Positions 35,341-46,525 are shown, counted from the stretch's first letter. The stretch: DNA of 64,000 nt from Prinsepia uniflora (GCA_032719365.1 CM064876.1:60507864-60571863), one strand, 5' to 3'. Notes: a model not told the origin generated them from the sequence alone. Program-made: numbers and translations.

Positions 35341-38203
35341 TATAAGGACCCGTCCCGGGAGTCGGGATTAGGGAAGTGATTAGTGACGGATTAGTGAAGT
35401 TAAACGGTGATTAGTTGGCTGCGTTCGGATGGAAGGAGCAGAATGACGATTTTGCCCTTGGAATGGGCAAAAAGTTGACTTTTAGTTCGGGCGGTCAATT
35501 GGGCATTGACCGATGACTGTGACGTATTTTGGGACGTCACGAGTCCATAGACAGGTGACACGCCCGATTCCGACATCCGAGGAGGAAGTTATGATGTTCG
35601 GAAGGTTGGGGGCCCTTTCGTAATTTGGTTAAAATAGGGGGAAAAGTTGATTTTTTATACGTTGAAGTTTTTACGTGTAGACCGAGGATCGTTAGGTAGA
35701 TCTTGTCGTCCTGAGTTCAACGACAGGCAGCATGCTTTCATCGGACGTAGGACGAGCGAGATACGGGTCTAGAACGGTGAAGGGCAAAATGGTAATTTTG
35801 ACTTACAAGAACATTTTGGTCTTTTGGTGCATTGGGATTTGTGCAAAAGAGATGAGGACAAGTGTACAGAAATTGTTGGATATTTTGAGATGGGCCATGG
35901 GATTGTGGACACGTGTGGTGTGTGTAGTGGGTTCTAGGTTATTGCACGGTTCAAATTATTTGGGCTGTGTGTGTGTGTGTGGCCGTGCAATCGAAGAAAA
36001 CAGAGGGTGAGACAGTGAGGAGAATTTGATCGAATTGCAGAGACTGAGTGAGTGTGTGAGTGTTGTGAGGTTCTGTGGTGTTCGAAGAAGAGTGTGTGAT
36101 CGTGTTTGTGAGGAGTTGGACGTGACTGTGTGTGTGAGGAAGGAGGAGGGACCAGAGGACACATAGCCGAGGACCACCGTGCACAGTTGTGCACTTATAG
36201 TGATCAAACCACCAAATTGAACCCGTGGGGGTGTCGAGAGGCCAGAGGGAAGTCGAGCAGGCCCAGCGGAGCTCACGGTGACGGTCGAAGAACAGGTAAT
36301 TTCTTGAATTCCCTCTGATTGCTCTGTTTTGCTGTTTGGTTTCAGACGTTAAGTCGTGAAGTTAGGGGCTGAGTCGATGTGTTCTGTAGGTTCTATTGAG
36401 TTCAGTAGGTCCCCAGGAACCTGTAGAAGTCGAAGCCGTGACGGGGAAGTGTATGGGTGGTCAGAATTAGAAACAGGGGTCTTTGTTGGTTACGGGTTCG
36501 AGTTTGGGACGACGGATTAGAGGCAGTATTGTTGTGTTTTGAGTAAGGGATTGAGTTTCTTAGGGTAAGACGAAGCTAGGGGAGTTGAAAGGAAGGAAAA
36601 CGGTTGCAGGAAGGCGGAGAACCAGTCACGCCGGTTCAGACCGGTCTGACCATCGAGGAAGAAGATGAACAGTGGTCCTGTGCAGGTGCGTGAGGCCTAC
36701 GCGCAGCCACTTTGGGCGGCTCGTGGGGGCGCGTGGGGCGTTTTCCGGGGAAGTGTCAAACTAGGTTTTTGGTCTAATCGTTTTAACGAATCTGTTGGGA
36801 TAAGTTTCGGGGCGATCGGACGTTGTTTCGGGTTAGTTCTACGGGATCGAAGGTTTAGGGTCTCGGTTAATTACGTTTAGGTCTTGGGAAAATCGGGGAA
36901 AATTTGGAGAACCTTCATTGAGGTGTTAGTGATGTGTCTTGGTGACTTGTGATAGGATCGGGAATCCCCGAGGAGGTCGAGGAACGTACGGGACGTACGG
37001 GACGCGAGTGACGTGCCCGATAACTGTGAGTGGACTTCTTCCTTATAAATGAGCATGCATAACTGCTTTTACTTACTTATTTTATGGTTTTACATGTGAT
37101 TTCATGTTTATTGAATATGCTATATCGGTTTTCCCATAATTGCATGTTTTTCGAGAAATTACGGTTTTCGGCACGTTTTATGAGAAAAGCTGTGATTTCT
37201 GATTATGATGCCATGATTTTGGGAATTCAATCTATATTTGGTTTTCAATGATTATAAATGGATTTTGATACATGATTTGATGATCAAAGGTTTTCGATTT
37301 TAGAATCGGATTTTAGAAAACGGAGTTTGATTTTAAAGTTGAAAAGTGGATTTCCGGATTTGGGTTCGAAATGACGGTTCTGGATGCCAGAATCGCTTCG
37401 GATCAGTGATTTCGGATTCGGGTTAGGATATGGATTTAGAAATGGTTTTCAAATGGTTTTGGATTGGATTTGCTGGATCTGATTATTGGGTTTAAAGACC
37501 CGGATTATATTTGACGGGGGACGGGCCCGGAGTGGGTTTAAAGACCTGGATTGAGTTTAAAGACTCGGGAGTTTGAAGACTCAGATATTGATATTTCCCC
37601 CATAGGCCTGTTGAGTTTAAAGACTCGGGAGTTTAAAGACTCGGATTATATTGGGGCCTGGATTGAGTTTAAAGACTCGGGAGTTTAAAGACTCGGATAG
37701 GTCCAGCAAGTTTGATCGGATAATGATTATGGTATTTATGTTTTATGCAACTGTTTATGATGATTACTACGTGGTTTATAACTGTCTTCAGATATTGGGT
37801 TATGCATGCATGTTTTCAAAACGGGGGGTCAAACCCTGGTTTTTATGAAATTGTTTTTGAAACTTTTATTTCTTTTTGGTCCACTCACACTTTTCTGTTT
37901 TTAAATGCCCTCCAAGTCGTGGAGCTAGCGCGGGGGTCAACGTTGAGGCAGAGTCAGAGGCATAGTCTGACCCGGAGGGTTTTCAGTTTTTTGTTACATG
38001 TGTAATAACTTTGAGTAAGACTTCTGTCTTTTTGTTGTGTACTATGCTCTGTATGACTGTTACTTTGGTGGATTTAGATTATCCCTTGTCTGGCATTGTA
38101 GTTTGGGGTTTTTGAGAGATTCTTGTGCTTCTTTGTGTTGGGTGCCAGACGGGAGCAGGGTTCGCCTTGGTTATCGGGGTGATAATCGGGGTGGGTCCTG
38201 TCA
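35341..38203 (+). mobile_element. Solo gypsy LTR, 2863 bp
   Basis: Begins TATAAGGACCCGTCCCGGGA (first TG mutated to TA) and ends GGGGTGGGTCCTGTCA. The flanks AGCAG (35336-35340) and AGTAG (38204-38208) are a target duplication with one change. Landmarks: GC-rich module 36660-36740, conserved island 36775-36860, GTGAGTGGAC 37026-37035, hairpin array 37488-37694, GTCCACTCACAC 37879-37890, 3'-end hairpin 38083-38153. No internal domain is present. Confidence 0.88.
37488..37694 (+). repeat. Hairpin array, GAGTTTAAAGACTC type
   Basis: Eight 14-nt units: GGGTTTAAAGACCC (37488-37501), GGGTTTAAAGACCT (37534-37547), then GAGTTTRAAGACTC at 37553, 37569, 37613, 37629, 37665 and 37681. The second position changes together with its partner (GGGT/ACCC versus GAGT/ACTC), keeping the stem. 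Confidence 0.9.
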
Positions 38204-39010
38204 AGTAGTGCCCTTGTACTATGATGATTGATGTTGTGCGTGTATAATGATGTTGAGTTGACTATATTTGATTGATGTGGTAATGTTCGATGTGGATTAA
38301 TTATGTGTTACTGATGTGATTGGTGAATGTATGTGACTAACCCTCCTCAAGATATGTGTTGACGAATTTGGTAGTCTCAAACTTCGAGCAGAACTCCAGT
38401 TCCTGAGAATGTGTTGTGATGACTCAGACGTCGAGCTGGGCTCCGGTTTCCGAGTGAGTTTGTGGTGTGCCTGATTGCGGGGCATTGGTTTGATGTTTGA
38501 AATTATGCATCGAGGATGGGTTGACTGTCAAATGTATGGATTGATGTGACAATGGATATGGTTTGGTTATGTGACATTGATGTGATTAACTAATATATTT
38601 ATGACCTGATATTATTTCATGGTTAAACTGGTTTGTGGTTAACGATTGATTTACGGTTATTTTCTATACGGAAGTTTCACGGATTTTGAGATCACAAACT
38701 ATGTTTCGTTTTAATCAAAGTGAAATGATTTTCATATGCATGCATGATTTTCTAAAGCGGAGGGTAAATTTCAGATGTTTTCAAACTATTTTTTAAAACC
38801 TTTTTTTTTGTTCACTCACACATTTTCTTGGTTTTGTAACCCTCTGGGGTCGTTGCACAGGAATCGAGGATTGAGAGGCGGAGGCATGAATTAGCGGGGT
38901 TTGCGTATATCTCTTGTCTGATAAGGTTTCATATGTATATCTTGATTCTTGTCAGACGGGAGTAGGGCACGAATGTACTTTTCTAGTGTGTTTCGGGTGG
39001 GGTCTTGTCA

Positions 39011-40080
39011 CTTACATTGCAAAAGACTTGCTGAGTTCTTTCTTCAACTTGCTAATCATGTCACTATCATGACATACGATCAACATGCCATCAACATATA
39101 AAAGAAGTATAATAAATTCTTCATCAGAGTATCTCTTGATAAAGGTAAAATGATCATCAGTGGTCCTCTAGTATCCATTTTTTATCATGAAGGAATCAAA
39201 CTTCTTCTACTATTTTCGTGGTGCTTATTTGTCGGTAGACTAGGTTTTTTTTTATGTGACTTTGAAACCTTTTTGCTGCTCCATGTAAATTCATTCTTCA
39301 AGATCTCCATAAAGGAATGCAATCTTGACATCTCTATTTAACTTTTAGAGTCAGACTAGCAACCAAACCAAGCACTACTCAGATAGACGTAATCTTCACT
39401 ACTAGTGAGAATATCTCATCAAAGTCAATTCCTTGTTTCTGACTGAAGCATTTCAAAACTAGTCTTTCCTTGTATCTTGGTTGCGAGCTATTTTCTTCTG
39501 TCTTCAATTTATACACCCATTTATTTTTGAGTGCTCTTCTTCCCTTTTGTAATTTCACCAAATCATAGGTGTGGTTCCCATGCAAGGATTTCAACTCATC
39601 TTTCATGGCTTTCAACCACTCCCCCTTTTTCTCATGGGTCAAGATCTCCATGTAAATTTGAAACCTTTTTGCTGCTCCATGTAAATTCATTCTTCAAGAT
39701 CTCCATGAAGGAATGCAATCTTGACATCTCTATTTAACTTTTAGAGTCAGACTAGCAACCAAAACAAGCACTACTCAGATATACGTAATCTTCACTACTA
39801 GTGAGAATATCTCATCAAAGTCAATTCCTTGTTTCTGACTGAAGCATTTCAAAACTAGTCTTTCCTTGTATCTTGGTTGCGAGCTATTTTCTTCTGTCTT
39901 CAATTTATACACCCATTTATTGTTGAGTGCTCTTCTTCCCTTTTGTAATTTCACCAAATCATAGGTGTGGTTCCCATGCAAGGATTTCAACTCATCTTTC
40001 ATGGCTTTCAACCACTCCCCCTTTTTCTCATGGGTCATAACTTTTTGGTTACACTTAGGCTTTCCTGAAACTGTCAACAA
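39011..40080 (-). pseudogene. Copia reverse transcriptase fragment, duplicated and inactive
   Basis: Minus frames at 39690-39379 and 40080-39775 both encode the N-terminal RVT_2 region (EWLKAMKDELKSLHGNHTYD, then KNKWVYKLK, then GIDFDEIFSLVVKIT). Further on, the fragment continues with FLYGDLEE and LLLYVDGMLIV at 39087-39098, where the family's YVDD active site reads YVDG. The coding phase breaks after KITSI. The two N-terminal copies come from a ~396-bp tandem duplication within the element. Confidence 0.88.
39261..40040. repeat. 396-bp tandem duplication inside copia RT
   Basis: Units at 39261-39656 and 39657-~40040 are identical except for about four substitutions (roughly 1%). It arose after the element had inserted and begun to decay, since both copies share the same frame-breaking sequence. 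The duplication junction reads TCCATGTAAATTTGAAACC. Confidence 0.9.
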
Positions 40081-40290
40081 GACAAACTGGTATGGAGAGT
40101 AAAAGTTGTTGGATTTTACTGTCTGCTCAATCTTCTCAGCCGTGGTTCTTTAGGAGCTTGATCTTTATGCACATATTCACGTTTAACATTATCATCATTG
40201 TTGTTAACAATAGGCTCAGCATTATTGTTCTCAACTGCATCTCCCCCTTCATCATAAACCCTGGATTGAAGAGTTGGATCTAGGTCGACT

Positions 40291-41024
40291 CTATATTTTT
40301 TTGGAGGTGTTTGATTTCTCCCTTTTCTGGAAATCTACAATGGTTTGATCATCAAAGAAGACCACATCTCTACTTCTGACAATCTTCTTGTTGAAATTAT
40401 CCCATAATCTGTACCCAAACTCTTCATCTCCATAACCCAGAAAAATGCATTCTTTTGATTTGACATCAAGCTTCGACCTCTCATCTTTTGGGATATGAAT
40501 GAATGCTCTACATCCAAATACCTTCAAGTATTAATATGACACATGTTTTCTGCTCCAAAACTTGTTTGGTACGCCACCACTCAATGGAGCTAACAGAGAT
40601 AAATTGATCAAGTGCATTACAGTCATCAGTGCTTCACCCTATAAACTCTTTGACAACTTGGAATGAGATAACATGATTCTTATTCGCTCAACGATAGTTT
40701 TGTTTATCCTCTCTGTCAGCCCATTATGTTGAAGGGTTGTTGGAACTTATCTTTATGTCTGATCCCATTATTTTTGTAGCAGGCTCTAAAGTCTCTTATG
40801 TACTCTCCACCATTTTTAGAATGGATACACTTGAGTGTGATGCTAGTCTCACATTCAACAGTGGCATGGAACTGATTGAATATTTCAAAGACTTGATCTT
40901 TGAATTTGATTGCATAAGCCATCACCTTCCTAGAATGATCATCAATGATGGTAACGAAGTATCGTGCGCCACCTAGAATGTTAGTAATCATAGGCCCAAA
41001 ATCATCAGAATGAACATCATCCAA
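40291..41024 (-). pseudogene. Copia integrase fragment, catalytic residue lost
   Basis: 41024-40716 encodes the integrase core: DDFGP, GGARYFVTIIDDHSRK, then HSKNGGEY where the family has SDNGGEY. The second catalytic Asp is Lys (AAA, minus of 40815-40817). 40527-40291 encodes the typical downstream segment VFGCRAFIHIPKDERSKLD ... IFLGYGDEEFGYRLWD. The reading frame is interrupted between the two, and upstream by a Cassandra solo LTR at 41032-41514. Confidence 0.9.
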
Positions 41025-41031
41025 TATATTG

Positions 41032-41514
41032 TGTCAGGACCCAACCCTCCTCGGTCAGTACCCGACTCATCTAGCACTATATTGTCCGCTTTGGGCCTCG
41101 CCCTCAAGGTTTTGTTTTCGGGAGCTCATGGTGCAACTTCCTAGGGGGTCACCCATCATGGAATTGCACCAGCCTCAACTCGCTTAACTTTGGGGTTCCA
41201 ATCCCCCCCAAAGCCACTTGAGCTCCCAAAAGGCCTAGTGTAGATCAGAGATTGTGCAGTGGCCAACTCTATCTAGCACTATATTGTCCCCTCTGGGCCG
41301 CATTGGGATAACACCACATACATGCGCCCGCAGGGTTTTGTTCCCAAGATCTCACGCCTGGGATAACACCTCAACCAACGCGGCCAAGGGAGGCCTAGTG
41401 CTAGATAGGTGTGTGCCTACATCTTTAAGGCACACCATCATTCCCTTCCCAAACCATTCCCCCTCGCAGGAATGTGGGATTATTCACCGTTCCCTCCAGG
41501 ACAAGGGTCTTACA
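41032..41514 (-). mobile_element. Cassandra solo LTR
   Basis: 483 bp bounded by TGTCAGGACCC and GGTCTTACA on +, with a perfect target duplication TATTG (41027-41031 and 41515-41519). On minus it contains one 5S-like module at about 41122-41200 (AAGTTAAGCG, then a degraded GGGTGACC box). A second ATATTGTCC phrase at about 41280 heads a half that has lost the 5S boxes, so it shows the same doubled plan as the LTR at 10681-11182. It is inserted in the copia integrase. Confidence 0.9.
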
Positions 41515-41740
41515 TATTGGGTTTTCTAAGTGCAGCTTTATAATGAAATGAAGCTCTATGTTATTCTACAACCAAAAAATCACTGCATTAATCTAGAGGT
41601 GTACCTTTTGCTTTTAATCTGGTTCATACCTCTCTTTTGGCGAGAATTTGCAATCCCTTCTCACTCATATAGTCCAAACGTCTATGTCATAGCCCAATCG
41701 CTAAATCGGATTTTTTTGGTTATTTGCGGCATTGACCATG

Positions 41741-42300
41741 CTAATTGGTGATCTTGATATGTGTCATATAGAGTGTATTCTCCTTCTTTTCCCTTGCTAG
41801 CACTAGAGAGCCTTTGATGAGCTTCCATTTTTCACCATCAAACATATTGGTGTAGCCTTCATCATCAAGCAAACTGGGAAAGATCAAATTAAGACCCATG
41901 TTTGGAACATGTCTCGCATTCTTGAGAACAAGGGGCATCTTGTTTTGGTCTCAAGAGCTATTTCTCCTTTTCCCACAATCTTAGACATTTTTCATTTCCC
42001 ATCCTCACGTTACCAAAATCTTTGTTTCTGTAGGATGTAAAGAACACCTTTTGGGAAGTAACAAGGAATGATACTCCATAATCTATAATCCATCAATAAT
42101 CTTGAGAAGTTAGATTAATAAAACCATCATCACAAATAATGATTACCATATCGCCTTTAGAAGTAGTGTCGGTTGTATGTTTGGTTTCATTATTCTCATT
42201 GGCTTCATTTCTTTGCTCCTTTTTAAGCTTTCTACATTCTCTATTCATGTGACCCTGCTAACCACAATGGTAACATTCTATCTCCTTCCTTGGTCTATAG
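41741..42300 (-). pseudogene. Copia gag-pre-integrase, protease and zinc knuckle remnants
   Basis: 41938-41741 encodes the pre-integrase segment (VLKNARHVPNMGLNLIF, then KWKLIKGSLVLAR). The protease site near 42075-42083 reads W-I-I-D-Y-G-V instead of D-S-G. The gag zinc knuckle near 42245-42275 reads CYHCG, then a stop (minus TAG at 42258-42260), then QGHMNREC. Frames are broken between these pieces. Confidence 0.82.
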
Positions 42301-42567
42301 GTACCTATGGAATGGTCTCTTGACTTGCCTCTGAAGTGGTCACAGTTGTGGGATTTTCTTTGAGAATTTCTTTCATGATTCTTTATAACAAGGGCCTACG
42401 ACTTAGTTGATATGCCTTATTCTTTCTTCCTTGCTTCTTCATTGAATAAAATTTCCTTCACCAACGGCAAAGTAAGGACACCTTGAGGAGCAGAGTTGCT
42501 AAGAGAAACCACAAGTTTGTTCTACGTATCCAGTAGAGAGCTAAGCAGTAAAATTGCCAAAAACTCA

Positions 42568-43416
42568 TATCACGACCCGAATCCCTAGCTCAATATTGTT
42601 CTATTTGGGCCCATTCCCTCATGACTTAGTTTTTGGGCACTCATGCGTAACTTCCTAGTTGATCACTCATCTACACCTAACTCAAATTCAATGATCTCCC
42701 AAAACGCCTTGTGCTAGATAGATACGTGCACACACATATAAGGCACTTCACCTTTCCCTTCCCAAGCGATATGGGATTGCTCATTGTTCCTCCCAAGACA
42801 CTGGTCTTACAATCCACCCACCTTGGGGCCTAGCGTCCTCGCTGGCACACTTTCGATTGGGGTCTAACTCTGATACCATTCTATCATGACTCAGCTTCCT
42901 TAGCATGATATTTTTTTTCTTTAGGCCCACATATTCACTGCTTTGTTTCTAGGAACTCACACGCAACTTCCCAATGAGTCACCCATCCTAAGATTGCTCT
43001 AGTCTAAACTCACTTAACTTTGGAGTTCCCAAGAAATCCAAGGCTAATGAGCTCCCAAAAGTCCTCATGCTAGATAGATACATTCCCACACATATAAGAC
43101 ACTTCACCTTTCCCTCCTCGAGCGATATGGGATTTTTCACTGTTCTTCTCAAGACACAGTTCTTACATTATAATTGTGCCCCCTCACGGCTTTGTTTCTG
43201 GGGACTCATGCACAAATTCCTAGTGAGCCACCTATCCTGGAATTACTCCAACCCAATCTCACTTAACTTTGGAGTTCTAACTCAAATCAAAGCTAGTGAG
43301 CTCCCAAAAGGTCTCGTGCTAGGAAGATATGTACCCACACATATAAGGTACTTCACCTTTCTCTCCTCGAGTGATGTGGGATTGCTCATTATTCCTCTCA
43401 AAACACAAGTCTTACA
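42568..43416 (-). mobile_element. Cassandra TRIM plus an extra LTR in tandem
   Basis: LTR 42568-42811, internal 42812-42881 with primer site TGGTATCAGAG (minus of 42868-42878), LTR 42882-43167, and then a third LTR, 43168-43416, lacking its first ~45 bp. The second and third keep 5S-like boxes in the order AAGTTAAGTG ... GGGTGACTC or GGTGGCTC. LTR-internal-LTR-LTR is what unequal recombination between LTRs produces. I could not find a clean target duplication. It lies in the gag region of the old copia element. Confidence 0.85.
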
Positions 43417-43877
43417 ACCCTTCTTCAAACACTAGCTTCATGGTTGACAGTTGATTCACTAATTCTTGAAAATCACTCCAAGTTTTCAAAAAACACTTCG
43501 ACCATCTTTATACTTCAAGTTCACCAATTGACGAATGAGAAAAGCTTTGTTTTGAGGATTCTGTCTCTCATACATTGACGTCAATTTTGTTAGCATTTGA
43601 AAGACATCAGTTTCTTTAGAAATGTGGTGAAAAACACTTTGGTCGATCGATGGTCGGATTTTTCATATAGCTTTTTAGTTTAGAATTACCCAATATTTGC
43701 CAGAATCCTCTTCTGGTTTCTCTCCTTTACACATCAATACTTCGTACAAGTCTTTGCAATAGAGGGTGTCCTCCATCCGTTGGTCTTTATATGAAAAAAA
43801 AATTGAAGATGTGAGTTTGATCATTGTTGAGGATAATGAGTTTTAAAATTTGGCCATCACGAATAACAAGCATGTGT

Positions 43878-44208
43878 GGCTCTGATATTACTTGTTGGGA
43901 AAGATGCACAACTAAATGGATAATTATAATTACAAGGATCAAACTTTTGCCACCTTTAAAACAAATTGAGTAAATAAAATAGGCAGAAATAAAACAAAAA
44001 TAAATGGGTGAAAGAGAAAACAAAAATTTAACGAGGTTTGGTATTGTGCCTACATCTTTGAACATCAGCTCCAAATTTTTTCATTATGAATAATGGGATT
44101 ATAAGTACAATGTCACTTAATGGTGGATACACAACTTTCTCCTGGATTCACTCTAGAAGATCTCACTTTCTCTTTTCATCGCACAAAAGAGGCTATCTCT
44201 ATATTTCT
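43878..44208 (-). repeat. Old copia 5' LTR end and primer site
   Basis: On minus the LTR ends in TTTCCCAACA (43893) and is followed by AG and TAATATCAGAGCC (43878-43890), a degraded initiator-Met primer site. The LTR is cut at 44208 by the young copia element and resumes at 47791. Confidence 0.8.
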
Positions 44209-44887
44209 TGTTGAGTTAATGTCTCCTTAGTGGATTATTAATGCATTGAATTTGATTATGTATTGGGAATAAATACATGGTGTTGTTCATTCAACCTTGT
44301 AGGAAAAGATTGATGTGGAAGCTTCATGAAAAAGAGCATTAATTGAAGAAGGTGCATGAATGGACTTCAATGAAGGATGTTGAAATGTGAGGAAAATGTC
44401 CCACATTGGAAAAGCACAAATACAACTTGTGCCTTAAGCACTATATAAGGTGGAGAGCTTGGCCACATTTCAACATCAAGGAAAACACCTCACAAGTGAG
44501 TGGGTGCTTCAAGAGTGTGTATAGCTCTTGGGCTAGAGTGATCTTCTTGAGCACTTCAAGAGTGTGTATAGCTCTTGGAGTAAAGTGATCTTCTCGGTTA
44601 AGAGAAGGTGAAAGAGTGTGTATAGCTCTTTGGGGTAGAGTGATTTTCTCGGGTTGAGAGAGGGTGTACAAGGGGTATCCTATTGGATACAAGGGCTCGA
44701 GTTGGGTATAAACTTGAGTAGTGTAATCTTGTATTTTGTATTCTCTCATAGTGAAGGAGAACTCTCCGAGGACGTAGGCAAGTTAATTGGCCGAACCTCA
44801 TTAAATCTTTTGTGTTCTTGATTTCTTTATTTCCTTTTTTCATCTTTATTGTTAGCACTTGCGTGGTGGAAGATTAATTTCCTAACA
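44209..44887 (+). repeat. 5' LTR of the gag-only copia element
   Basis: Starts TGTTGAGTTAATG and ends TTTCCTAACA. A TATA box (TATATAA) lies at 44442-44448. Downstream are three diverged direct repeats (about 44506-44640) around AGAGTGTGTATAGCTCTT. Confidence 0.95.
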
Positions 44888-44889
44888 AG

Positions 44890-44901
44890 TGGTATCAGAG
44901 C
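44890..44901 (+). other. Primer-binding site, initiator tRNA-Met
   Basis: TGGTATCAGAGC, the standard plant copia primer site, 2 bp after the 5' LTR. Confidence 0.95.
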
Positions 44902-44930
44902 TTCGGTTTATCGATCGTGAACGGTTTGCC

Positions 44931-46313
44931 ATGTCAAGTTCTAGCGGCTCACATTTCAAGGTGGAGCAGTTTGATGGAAAAGGAAATTTCACTCTATGGC
45001 AAAGGAGGGTGAAGGACATCCTAGTTCAACAAGGCCTTGCAAGACCGTTGAAGGGGAAGGATGCGAAGCCAGAGAAGATGTCAGATGAAGATTGGGACGA
45101 GTTGGAGTCCAGGTGTGTCAGCACTATTAGGCTTTATATTGCTGACAATATTATAAATAATGTTAATGATGTAGATTCTGCACCTGAGCTTTGGGAGAAA
45201 ATGGAGAAGCTTTATCTTGGGAAAGGATTGCAAATGAAGCTGAATTTAAAGCGGGATCTCTACAAGCTCAAGATGGGAGAAGATGCGAATCTCATGGAGC
45301 ACATGAATGTGTTCAAGGGATTGATAAATCAACTATCAAGAGTTGAGGTTAAAATTGAGGAAGAAGATCAAACCCTTTTACTTCTTACCTCGCTTCCCGA
45401 TTCATATGAGAATATTGTTACTACAATTGTGTATGGTAAGGATACACTGAAGATGGAGGATGTAGAATCGACTCTCTTATCACATGAGAAGAGAAGAAAA
45501 GCCGATGATTCTCAAGGTTCTGTCTTCATTGCTCGTGAACAGAATCGTAAGGGAAGATCAACTGCGAGGGGATTTAGTGAGCATAGCAGGTCTAAATCCA
45601 GAGGCAGAAGAAAGGGCAAGCAATGCTACAAGTGCAAGGAGTGGGGACACATAAAGCCGGATTGTCCATTGATGAAAGAGAAGGACGATAAGGGCTCAGA
45701 TTGCTCCTTGGCTGGTGTAGCGGAGATGTCTAGAGATTTTGGAGAACTTCTCACAGTCTCCAAAGGTAATTACATTTTTTCTCAAGATTATTGGATATTA
45801 GATAGTGGTTGTTCTCATCACCTTTGCTCCAGGAGAGAATATTTTGATACGTTCCAAGAAGTCCAAGGATTTGTGACTTGGGGCGATGGCACAAGACGTC
45901 GTGTCATGGGTACGGGAACTGTGAAGATCAAGATGTTCGATGGAGCAGTTCAAACATTGGGTGATGTGGTGTATGTCCCAAAGTTCCGGAGAAATCTAAT
46001 ATCCTTGAGCCAACTAGACTCCAAGGGCTGCAAGGTTTCGTCAGCAGGGGGAGTTATGAAAGTGTCACGTGGCTGCATGGTCCTAATGAAGGGAGAAAAA
46101 TGTAAAAGTATGTTCCGTCTGATAGGAAAAACTCAGACCTCAAAGGTTGTTGGGAAACAGGGTGCACAGGAGAACAGGTACCTGAAGCGGGTCTCGTTTG
46201 CGGGCACAACAGAGACGCTATCTACATGTTTCCAAGTTTCAGACGATGGTGAGAAGGATAATCCTGCTAAGGAAGAGGCAAAGTCGAGGTCCCTCTTCGG
46301 AGCCAACTGGTAA
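44931..46313 (+). CDS. Copia gag-protease polyprotein, ends before integrase
   Basis: 460 residues from ATG 44931 (MSSSSGSHFKVEQFDGKGNF), chosen because upstream in-frame codons lie in the primer site and lack an ATG. Residues ~10-190 are the copia gag core (WQRRVKDIL; WEKMEKLYLGKG; NLKRDLYKLKMGE; TSLPDSYENIV). A basic stretch at ~205-230 precedes a CCHC zinc knuckle at 232-245 (CYKCKEWGHIKPDC). The aspartic protease site is at 287-295 (YWILDSGCS; D291-S-G). The protein continues into the pre-integrase region (VYVPKFRRNLISLSQL at ~347-362; SMFRLIGKT) and stops at 46313, where integrase would normally begin. The frame is fully open, so the protein could still assemble particles and cleave itself, while reverse transcription and integration would have to come from another copia element. 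Confidence 0.9.
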   Translation: MSSSSGSHFKVEQFDGKGNFTLWQRRVKDILVQQGLARPLKGKDAKPEKMSDEDWDELESRCVSTIRLYIADNIINNVNDVDSAPELWEKMEKLYLGKGLQMKLNLKRDLYKLKMGEDANLMEHMNVFKGLINQLSRVEVKIEEEDQTLLLLTSLPDSYENIVTTIVYGKDTLKMEDVESTLLSHEKRRKADDSQGSVFIAREQNRKGRSTARGFSEHSRSKSRGRRKGKQCYKCKEWGHIKPDCPLMKEKDDKGSDCSLAGVAEMSRDFGELLTVSKGNYIFSQDYWILDSGCSHHLCSRREYFDTFQEVQGFVTWGDGTRRRVMGTGTVKIKMFDGAVQTLGDVVYVPKFRRNLISLSQLDSKGCKVSSAGGVMKVSRGCMVLMKGEKCKSMFRLIGKTQTSKVVGKQGAQENRYLKRVSFAGTTETLSTCFQVSDDGEKDNPAKEEAKSRSLFGANW

Positions 46314-46513
46314 TTGTTGACTCAGAGCAGCTGCACATAGCATTGGCCATTTTGAATCAGGGGGAGCTAGGACCGTATGCAACTGATTCGGGGTATGTGT
46401 AGTTGGTACAAGAATAAGGCCAATGGAATGCTTGTGAGTATATCAAACGATATCTCAATTTGAGATGAACTTCAGGGATTGAAGTGGTGATGCAACATTA
46501 TCCACCTAAGTCG

Positions 46514-46525
46514 GCATGGGGAGAT
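46514..46525 (+). other. Polypurine tract before 3' LTR
   Basis: GCATGGGGAGAT immediately upstream of TGTTGAG at 46526; the usual plus-strand priming position. Confidence 0.8.

Larger units (their letters stand above)
34107..39010 (+). mobile_element. Older gypsy LTR, forward, interrupted by a solo LTR
   Basis: Segments 34107-35340 and 38204-39010 form one LTR body, with the module near 34385-34450 (GACATTGTAGC...GGGGGCGCGTGCC), GTGTGAGTG at 34731, hairpin-rich AAGCCGAGGGCTT units (35190-35320 and 38380-38460), TTCACTCACACA at 38813 and a 3' end GGTGGGGTCTTGTCA at 39010. It is probably the continuation of the LTR starting at 21079, since it aligns in order with the relative at 49642-51050. 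It ends precisely against the old copia element, with CTTAC next. Confidence 0.65.

Noticed and set aside
35934..36276. Overlapping minus ORFs rich in His, Thr and Ser
   Set aside because: Produced by GTGTGT-rich LTR sequence in several frames at once.
42568..43416. Clean target duplication for the Cassandra array
   Set aside because: Flanks ACTCA and ACCCT do not match well enough to claim.
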